Shown here one piece after another: positions 57,165 to 64,000 of a stretch of DNA of 64,000 nucleotides. Under the pieces are notes generated by a model that saw only the letters and a program-made list of their open reading frames with translations, was not told the DNA's origin and did not search any database. The translations under genes were made by a program, and so were the position numbers. Position 1 is the first letter of the stretch; every line of letters begins with the position of its first letter. This DNA is from Chrysogorgia sp. JL179-B06 (lineage: Eukaryota > Cnidaria > Anthozoa > Scleralcyonacea > Chrysogorgiidae). The stretch covers positions 135,001 through 199,000 of the forward strand of contig JAYKKM010000418.1 of the NCBI GenBank assembly GCA_035772405.1, read 5' to 3'.

Positions 57165-57633
57165 TTCGCAAAACAACTGGCTATTTGTTAGTCAATGTTG
57201 TTAGCCAACCAAAAGAGCACCATTTCGCTATCCATTTGGATAAAACACCACTAGAGTCAAAATCTGGTGGTTTTTTTTTCGCGCATGAATTGAGAGCAGC
57301 AGAACGCGTCTGTTGTAGTTTGTTGAACAAAAATGCGAAAATGTTGAAATGACACTTTCTATTTTTTTTAATATGTGAAAATGATGAAGTGACACATTCT
57401 TTTTTTTAAATATGCGAAAATGTTGAAATGACACTTTCTATTTTTCCTAAATGTAATTTGACATAAATTTGCGAAAATGTTGAAACGACACTTTCTATTT
57501 TTAAATGTGGCTGAAATAACACCAAATTTAGCGAAAGTCATAATTTGGTATTGTTTCGTTAGTCTCGCATGTGTTTGACATCAATTGAGTAGAAAACGTG
57601 GGAGGGGTGTCTAGCTTGACTAACGATTGCTGT
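57165..57633. repeat. Polinton right-arm spacer with four 25-bp repeats
   Basis: Non-coding. GCGAAAATGTTGAAATGACA followed by CTTTC occurs at 57335, 57375 (variant), 57414 and 57471, spacing 40, 39 and 57 bp. A small stem ending in a T-run (CTGGTGG then TTTTTTTTT, about 57263-57278) follows polB and may be its 3' signal. Confidence 0.7.
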
Positions 57634-57803
57634 AGTAGTATAGCAGGTGGGGCTGCGAGCTTATTCGACGTTAATTGTGAATATAAATACCAAAACATCG
57701 CCAAATTTGTCGAGTCGTGACTTGGCACAAATTTGGTGATGTTTTGGTATTTATATTCACGGTTGACGTCGATTGGGCTCGCAGCCCCACCTGCTATACT
57801 AGT
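57634..57803. repeat. Right terminal palindrome (76-bp arms, 18-nt loop)
   Basis: The right inverted repeat (57728-57803) has a second, inverse copy directly inside it (57634-57709), separated by 18 bases. The arms differ at several sites (for example GCTTATTCGACG against GCCCAATCGACG). The outer arm matches the left TIR better. The left end of the element has no such second copy. Confidence 0.9.
57751..57803 (-). repeat. Polinton right terminal inverted repeat
   Basis: 53 bp, inverse of 39552-39604 with one mismatch, ending CTGCTATACTAGT. It is followed by ATCCTC (57804-57809), the right copy of the target duplication. Confidence 0.93.
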
Positions 57804-58976
57804 ATCCTCTCATCCCAAACACACTAAGAAATCCATCCCTTACTCTCAATTCTTGCGTCTTCGCCGCTTATGTAGCGACGACCAAGATTTTCAAACCAAA
57901 GCAATGGAAATGAGATCTTTTTTTGTTCAACGTGGTTACCCTACCAACCTTCTAGACCTCGCCGTTCAGAACGCTTTTCTCGTCCCCCGTTTAGATGCCC
58001 TTGAACCACCTTTGGAACAAGTTTCAAACAACAAAATTCCTTTAGTTCTAACATTTCATCCTTTCAATTTTAAAGTTAAAAATATTATTAATCGGAATTT
58101 TCACATTTTACAAAATGATCCTGAAACGTCAGTCATTTTCACCGATAACCCTTTGGTATCTTTTCGCCGTAATAAAAACATTCGTGACTCCTTAGTACAT
58201 AGTGCCCTTAAACAAAATACCTCGGCACCAGCGGGAACATTTTCTTGCGGCCGTTCCCGCTGCAATACATGCCCTTTTCTCAATCCCACTACAGTTATTA
58301 CTGCCCCCAAATTCAACCACACAATCCGTCATACTTTTTCATGCACTTCCACCAACATAATTTATTGCATTTCTTGCGATAAATGCCCTAAAATCTACAT
58401 CGGTGAAACTGGGCGACGCCTTTCAGACAGGTTTGCTGAACATCTTCGTTCCGTGAGGATCAATGATGTTGACAAACCTGTAGCCCGCCATTTCAACAGC
58501 TCTAACCATTTGGTTTCAGACATGAAAGTCTGTGCCATCCTTCCCATCTCAGGTGGTAACGATAACCGCAAACGGCAAGAGAAGCGTCTCATTTTTAAAC
58601 TTGGCACCACACATCCTCTTGGTCTTAACGAACGTTTTTCTTTTATTTAATTTCCCACAAGTTTTTTGTTATTTTAGTTTGCTTGGAACTTTTTTATTAT
58701 TAGCTTATGCATTTCAAGTTTTGTTTCTTACTGTTTTAATATTGCCTAATCCCCTTAATATTGGACCTGTAATTTCTCCCTCCCCCTCTGATCGACTGTA
58801 AAAATAGCAAATGATTTAACCTTTTGCATCTCATTAATTATTACTTTGTTTATCTCCCGTGCATTTGATTGGCTACTTTCTACTTGTGACACCCTTTTGG
58901 CATATATATAAGCCCTATTTATTTTATTTCATCTCGTCTTACTCTGATGAAGGGCTCCGCTCGAAACTTCAGTTAT
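57804..58976 (+). mobile_element. Penelope-like element, right part (RT end and GIY-YIG endonuclease)
   Basis: The frame resumes in phase with the left part at 39551. Blocks in order are KSIPYSQFLRLRRLCS, EMRSFFVQRGYPTNLLD, LVLTFHPFN, then CGRSRCNTCPFLNP and the GIY-YIG endonuclease, IIYCISCDKCPKIYIGETG and RRLSDRFAEHLRS, ending at 58650. The endonuclease nicks DNA to prime reverse transcription. The 3' UTR runs to a hammerhead-like end at 58940-58974 and joins a TA microsatellite. This half is intact. Confidence 0.92.
58940..58974 (+). ncRNA. Hammerhead-like end of the Penelope element (degenerate)
   Basis: TACT, CTGATGA (58944-58950), an extra A, stem II GGGC/GCTC (58952-58955 / 58959-58962), GAAAC, then TTC and AGTT. 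The extra A and the changed stem III weaken it. It is the plus-strand counterpart of 61023-61057. Confidence 0.5.
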
Positions 58977-59023
58977 ATATATATATATATATAGTACAAT
59001 CTACATATATATTATATATATAT

Positions 59024-59136
59024 AAAGGTTAGTGTACTGCTGGAATAGCATGTAAGTAGTCTAACATTTTGAGCAAAAGCCCTTCGCTTGAAATGTTAGA
59101 CTAAGTACATGCTATTTCGGCAGTACACCAACCTTT
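59024..59136. repeat. Foldback element with 46-bp arms
   Basis: AAAGGTTAGTGTACTGC and TAGTCTAACATTT are matched by the inverse AAATGTTAGACTA and GCAGTACACCAACCTTT. A CTTCG-containing centre separates them. TA-rich flanks on both sides. Confidence 0.88.
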
Positions 59137-59179
59137 TTATATATTTGATTTATACTAGCTGCCTAAGAAGCGTATCTGC

Positions 59180-59214
59180 CTGAAGATCACCTTGCGTGAA
59201 ACTGACAGTTGCGG
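59180..59214 (+). ncRNA. Degenerate hammerhead
   Basis: CTGAAGA (59180-59186), a stem II with one mismatch (CAC/GCG), GAAA, stem III ACT/AGT with loop GAC, and a weak stem I (CTGC/GCGG). It has the same arrangement as 36238-36281 and is followed by TTTTGAGGTAAG, as is the copy at 60844. Position 17 is T, and activity is doubtful. Confidence 0.45.
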
Positions 59215-59569
59215 CTTTTATCATTTTGAGGTAAGTTCACTATATATATATATATATATATAGATACGCTCTATGACCTGTAGTTAGATACGCTCTATGA
59301 CCTTTATATCTATATATATAGATCGCTCTATGACCTATATATATATATATATATAAAAAAAGATACGCTCTATGACCTGTAGTTAGATATGCTCTATGAC
59401 CTGTAGGTCATTATTGAGCGCTCTACAGGATGAACCATTGTCGCTTACGCATTGTGCGCACGCTCACTGCTTGCAGTTTGAGCGCTCTGGCATGGTTTTT
59501 GATGTCCCACATTTTGTGTGGCATCAAGGGTGACTGTTAATAGCAGTTATCTTCATCCTGCTCATCAGC

Positions 59570-59615
59570 ACTACACTGATGAGGACCAAAAGGCCGAAAC
59601 GGTACTGTCTGTAGT
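59570..59615 (+). ncRNA. Hammerhead ribozyme, unit 1
   Basis: Stem I is ACTACA (59570-59575) with TGTAGT (59610-59615). The core is CTGATGA (59576-59582). Stem II, GGAC with GGCC, has one A-G mismatch, with loop CAAAA. GAAA follows, then a four-pair stem III with one G-T wobble and loop TA. Cleavage is predicted after C59609. Confidence 0.8.
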
Positions 59616-59800
59616 TAGATATGCTCTATGACCTTTAGGTCATATTGAGAGCTCTACAGGATGAACCATTGTCGCTTACGCATTGTGCGCACGCTCACTG
59701 CTTGCAGTTTGAGCGCTCTGGCATGGTTTTTGATTTCCCACATTTTGTGTGGCATCAAGTGACTACGTTAATAGCAGTTATCTTCATCCTGCTCATCAGC

Positions 59801-60843
<1,043 letters not shown>

Positions 60844-60845
<2 letters not shown>

Positions 60846-60892
60846 TCACTGCCTGAAGATTCTTTTACAGATGAAACAAGTTGTAGCAGACC
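60844..60892 (+). ncRNA. Hammerhead ribozyme (type I)
   Basis: Stem I has an outer GGTC / GACC (60844-60847 / 60889-60892) and an inner TGC / GCA (60850-60852 / 60886-60888) with a two-base bulge. Core CTGAAGA (60853-60859; position 7 is free to vary). Stem II TCT / AGA with loop TTTAC. GAAA (60873-60876). Stem III ACA / TGT with loop AGT. Cleavage is predicted after A60885 (GTA). Confidence 0.75.
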
Positions 60893-60913
60893 AGTTTTGA
60901 GGTAAGCGAAAAT

Positions 60914-60926
60914 CTATATATATAAA

Positions 60927-60995
<69 letters not shown>

Positions 60996-61060
60996 TAAAC
61001 TGCCAAGAATTTAGTGACGAGATACTGACGTTTCGAGCGGAGCCCTTCATCAGAGTAAGA

Positions 61061-61091
<31 letters not shown>
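60914..61091. repeat. TA microsatellites flanking a hammerhead-like motif
   Basis: (TA)n at 60914-60992 and 61063-61091, with the Penelope-type end between them. Confidence 0.9.
61023..61057 (-). ncRNA. Hammerhead-like Penelope end (minus)
   Basis: Read on the minus strand: TACT / AGTA stem I, CTGATGA (61053-61047), an extra A, stem II GGGC / GCTC, GAA and ACGTC, where ACGT is a self-complementary stem III. Better preserved than the copy at 58940, but it has the same extra A. It marks a second Penelope end in opposite orientation. Confidence 0.55.
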
Positions 61092-61095
<4 letters not shown>

Positions 61096-61133
61096 TAATA
61101 TTAACCAATAAAATTAACCAATTATAACCAACC

Positions 61134-61322
61134 AGTTGGTAGCATTGAGCAAATCTCGTGTATTTCATTTATCCAGTCAAGAGTTTTATCCAAACCATCC
61201 TTTTTGTAGTTTGTGTATTTAATACAACTTATGATCTCACAACAATCATCAGTTTCATCACCAATTAGAAATCCATAAAATATCTCTTCTAAGTCTAAAG
61301 TTCTCGTTTCGGCTAAAATAAT
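61134..61322 (-). CDS. Putative exon 2 of an ODR4-like MPN-fold protein
   Basis: After an acceptor (GGTTTTAG) the frame reads [38 protein letters not shown], then [20 protein letters not shown] and PTG at a possible donor (GGTTGGT or TGGTTAT). The GFLIG motif and the W-x(n)-H/E...MLP-G ending resemble the start of ODR4, a membrane protein that works with the UFM1 protease UFSP2, and also the MPN-like N-terminal domain of UFSP2-type proteins. It joins exon 1 in phase 0. The following intron holds the hammerhead and hAT insertions. Confidence 0.45.
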
Positions 61323-61439
61323 CTAAAACCGGTAAACACACGATAATTATTAATCCATATGACAACGAACAGTAATATAATAAATGGTTTGAACAGTACG
61401 TATTGTGAAATTAATGTTTTGTCTAAAATAAACATTCAC

Positions 61440-61502
61440 CTTTCGAACACTATGATCAACTTTGTGAGTTGTTCTAATTTGAACGTCAGCATTATCCGCC
61501 AT
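61440..61502 (-). CDS. Putative exon 1 of the same gene
   Basis: ATG at 61502 (context AATATGGCGG) starts 21 codons, MADNADVQIRTTHKVDHSVR then K, ending at a donor AAG|GTGAAT. Joined in phase 0 to 61322. The intron would be 117 bp. The ATG is 232 bp from the divergent AKAP7-like start, so the two genes may share a promoter. Confidence 0.45.
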
Positions 61503-61733
61503 ATTTACGTTTGCCTCGCACCGCGAAGGCCCTGGGAACGAGGTTGGCAGCACTTTATTGCGTACTCGTACATCCGTCAAAGGTAGCTGTCATGGAAGAT
61601 CCCAACCAAATCCAAATCTTAATACTATAAACCCGAGCCATAATCCTAACTCCAAAATCTAACCAAAACCCTAACTTCGGTTATCGGCAACAAGTTTTCG
61701 GAGACGATTTCTGACGTAATGTACTTTTGACGG
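61503..61733. promoter_or_regulatory. Candidate bidirectional promoter region
   Basis: The space between divergent starts at 61502 and 61734. It has a GC-rich patch (CGCACCGCGAAGGCCC, about 61517-61532) in otherwise AT-rich DNA and a run of CCTAACTCC/CCTAACTTCGG phrases. No TATA box is clear. Confidence 0.4.
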
Positions 61734-63245
61734 ATGTTAAAGTGTTATGGGTACAATTGTAAAAATATTTTGTGGTTTTCATGCATTATGTTAGCGCTTT
61801 CTCGTCATTTTATAATACACCGTGACGTTCACAAAATATTTCGTTCAAAATTATATGTTAATTGGTGCACAAGTAGCTGTCGAAAAGATTACCTCCAATT
61901 GCGTACCAAACGTACTCTACAAACATTTATATTTATGGATGACGGTATTAAAGATGATATGAAGTGTTTCCCTTCAAATGTCAAAAAACCGTCGCAGTTA
62001 GAAGGATTGAGGCTTGAAGTACCCCAAGGGCTTTCTGAACCCTTGTGTGATGGTACTGTTCACAGCTCAGAGTCTGACTTGGTCTTTGATATGGCTAAAA
62101 TAGTGGATAGTGTCAAGATGAAAGTTGGAGAAAAGAAACTGAAAAGGAAAATGGTCCAAGAAAAGGTTTCTTCCCCTAATTTGTCTGAAAACAATTCTTT
62201 TAACTTGCAGACACTGTTTGATGAAGCAAGTAATGATGACAAAAGAAGTGAAAAGAGACAAAATGAAGTGAAATCTGAAATATTTTCGACAGATATTTCA
62301 GATGAAGATGGTTTTGGTTTGGAAGTACTATTTGAGGAAACAGAAAATAAAGGAAAAAGGAAATCAAAGAGAGCAAGGAGAATGAGAAAGCACCATGTTT
62401 CAAAAAAACTATCAGAGAACAAATCATTTGGCCTTGAATTACTTTTTGATGAAGGAAATAAAGAGAGAAGAAAAAGCAAGAAATATGAAAAGGTTCAAGC
62501 TTCTGAGTGCAATGATATAACTCCAGAACTTGATGAAAGTGACAAAGCAACTGTTAAAAAGAAAAGACCTAACCATTTTATTGCCATCCGTGTTTCAAGT
62601 CCAGAAATTCAATCTGCTGCTGAAAAATTTCAAACATTTCTTTTGCAAGATGATGCTAATTTAAAACCAGCTCTTATTCCTTTGCCCTCTCTTCATCTTA
62701 CTATGGCTGTGATGCACTTGGATAAAGACACGACAGAGATCGCTAAAGCTGCCCTTCAGAAATGCAAAGTCAAGATCTCCCAAATTCTGAAATCAGTACA
62801 TTTCAAACTTCAATTTGTTGGAGTTGGAAATTTTAGAAATGAAGTTGTGTTTGTAAAAATTGTGGAAGAAAAGTACATTGAATGCCTAAAGTCAATAAAT
62901 GATGCCATCATTACTACTTTTCAGAATGAGGGAATTTGTCTGAGTGATGAAAAGGAATGGAAACCACACTTAACTCTACTAAAATTATCACGAAAATCAT
63001 CGTTAAGAAAGAAAGGAATAAGGAAGGTAAATCAAGACCACTATACTTCATGGACCAATTCATATTTTGGTGAAGAATTAGTAAATAACATATACTTGTG
63101 TTCTATGTTTGAACCAAAGGAACAAGATGGATTTTACAAGTGTATAGAAACTATTTCATTAACTGAGATTGATGAAGAACAGGTTTCTGAACTTGAAGAA
63201 AGTGTTTCCCAGCCTGCAGCCATTACACCTGAACAAAAATCATAA
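61734..63245 (+). CDS. AKAP7-like 2H-phosphoesterase protein
   Basis: A 503-residue protein with the AKAP7 nuclear-localisation-type 2H domain at about 279-480. It begins PNHFIAIRVSSPEIQSAAEK, has the first HxT as SLHLTMAVMHLDKDT (His321) and the second as WKPHLTLLKLSRKSS (His412), and contains LQFVGVGNFRNEVVFVKI. Two HxT motifs form the active site of 2H enzymes. AKAP7 relatives anchor protein kinase A, and some act on 2'-5' oligoadenylate. I see no clear PKA-binding helix at the C-terminus. The N-terminal half is disordered and carries three related motifs: FNLQTLFDE (156), FGLEVLFEE (194) and FGLELLFDE (232), each followed by lysine/arginine clusters. A second start at M68 (MDDGIKDDMK) is plausible. 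No introns are seen within the frame. Confidence 0.85.
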   Translation: MLKCYGYNCKNILWFSCIMLALSRHFIIHRDVHKIFRSKLYVNWCTSSCRKDYLQLRTKRTLQTFIFMDDGIKDDMKCFPSNVKKPSQLEGLRLEVPQGLSEPLCDGTVHSSESDLVFDMAKIVDSVKMKVGEKKLKRKMVQEKVSSPNLSENNSFNLQTLFDEASNDDKRSEKRQNEVKSEIFSTDISDEDGFGLEVLFEETENKGKRKSKRARRMRKHHVSKKLSENKSFGLELLFDEGNKERRKSKKYEKVQASECNDITPELDESDKATVKKKRPNHFIAIRVSSPEIQSAAEKFQTFLLQDDANLKPALIPLPSLHLTMAVMHLDKDTTEIAKAALQKCKVKISQILKSVHFKLQFVGVGNFRNEVVFVKIVEEKYIECLKSINDAIITTFQNEGICLSDEKEWKPHLTLLKLSRKSSLRKKGIRKVNQDHYTSWTNSYFGEELVNNIYLCSMFEPKEQDGFYKCIETISLTEIDEEQVSELEESVSQPAAITPEQKS

Positions 63246-64000
63246 CAGTACCAGAGGATAAAAAATATCATGTGATGAGGGTCCTACTCCAAGTGTTTTA
63301 GCCAGGATTTAAAAACTGGCTGACCAAATATTTTGGTGGGCATCGGCACAAAATAATTTTGGTGGGCGTGGCAGTGAGCAAGTGAGCTTATCAAACATAT
63401 TAAACAATGGTTTTATTAAACAACGTTTTTGCTACTTCATGTTAGAGCATATACATATATTATACATTGTCGATATCTCACAATCAATCATTATATTTGC
63501 ATGTTTTTGACAAAAATTAGTAATGTAGCTAAAATATACAGCAGCTAACAGAAATAAAAAAAACATTAGATAGGGAGATTTATATCCTTCACCTCTCTGA
63601 GATGAACTTGAACAGTGTGGAAAATGCAAACATAAACTGATAAAGTCATTTTAAACATACTTGCTAAATATTATTTATATTACTACAGGTATAGTAGAGC
63701 AAAATGTTTAAAGTGCCTATAACCCCTATTTTTTAGTTTCCAAGTATAGTAAAGCCAAAATTAGCTGAACAGTTCTTTTATGGTTTTTGATTTGGTCAAT
63801 TGGTTTTGAAGATATAGACACTTTAAGTATGCTATTAGTAAGAAAACGCAAATTAAAGGGAACTGGGATGGCAACGTGATAAAGTAGTAAAATTCCTTTT
63901 GTCAAGTCTGATTCATTAGCACACCAAAAAATAACACATCTATCTGGCATTTTTTTCGCTTCGATGACAGTATTGGTTTGTGTTGTAGTGCCAGCTAGGC
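63246..64000 (+). other. 3' region of the AKAP7-like gene
   Basis: AT-rich sequence without a gene. AATAAA at 63553-63558 is a candidate poly(A) signal. ATTTTGGTGGGC occurs twice (about 63329 and 63357). Confidence 0.5.

Larger units (their letters stand above)
39552..57803. mobile_element. Polinton/Maverick (adintovirus-like) element, 18,252 bp
   Basis: The boundaries are exact. Terminal inverted repeats of 53 bp start AGTAGTATAGCAGG (left) and end CCTGCTATACTAGT (right). ATCCTC flanks both sides as a 6-bp target duplication, the length made by Polinton integrases. It carries a family-B DNA polymerase, a retroviral-like integrase with chromodomain, capsid-like genes, a thymidine kinase and others, in tightly packed arrays on both strands. 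I find no FtsK/HerA-type packaging ATPase and no adenain-like cysteine protease. At least two genes are frameshifted and polB carries a transposon, so this copy is a dead integrated relative of animal viruses. Confidence 0.95.

Overview
The window looks like AT-rich DNA from an invertebrate animal, probably a marine one such as a cnidarian or sponge. The reasons are the mix of repeats (CR1/L2-type LINEs, Penelope-like elements, tRNA-derived SINEs, foldback elements, very long TA microsatellites), a Maverick/Polinton of a type I associate with cnidarian genomes, and eukaryotic exons with splice signals. The species cannot be named from the sequence. Host genes are few: a proline-rich terminal exon (11242-11862, minus), two exons resembling the MPN-fold protein ODR4 (61134-61502, minus) and a divergent AKAP7-like 2H-phosphoesterase gene (61734-63245, plus).

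Layout: 1-10.8 kb holds a LINE relic, a 60-bp minisatellite split by a LINE, a second minisatellite open in several frames and a 5'-truncated LINE. 11-36 kb is mostly non-coding with foldbacks, short tandem arrays, tRNA-derived SINEs, LINE relics (16 kb, 26 kb) and Penelope relics (20 kb, 33 kb). 36-38.6 kb holds TA microsatellites, a duplicated SINE, a hammerhead-bearing short element, a perfect 46-bp palindrome and a LINE relic. 38.6-59 kb is one Penelope-like element split by an 18,252-bp Polinton/adintovirus-like element (39552-57803) with 53-bp terminal inverted repeats and an exact 6-bp target duplication. The Polinton polymerase gene is itself split by a 2,506-bp DNA transposon (53715-56220). 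This gives a readable order of insertions: Penelope first, Polinton second, DNA transposon last.

The Polinton encodes a protein-primed-type PolB (broken), a DDE integrase with a chromodomain, likely penton-like and hexon-like capsid proteins, a fibre-like protein, several small membrane proteins, a TK1-type thymidine kinase, a BRO-N/VRR-NUC/zinc-finger fusion, a zinc-ribbon protein that may be VLTF3-like, a candidate myristoylated protein and a 46-residue arginine-rich peptide. I find no packaging ATPase and no adenain-type protease. Genes are tightly packed, many with a TATA-like motif ending within about 15 bases of the start codon. Five helically phased CTGTGAG repeats lie in one divergent promoter.

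The most unusual structures are hammerhead ribozymes. Four have all core residues and complementary stems I, II and III visible: 36238-36281, 59570-59615, 59801-59846 and 60844-60892. Two of these bound a 231-base unit in a tandem array, the organisation described for animal retrozymes. Several weaker hammerhead-like sequences lie at Penelope ends, and most of them abut TA microsatellites.
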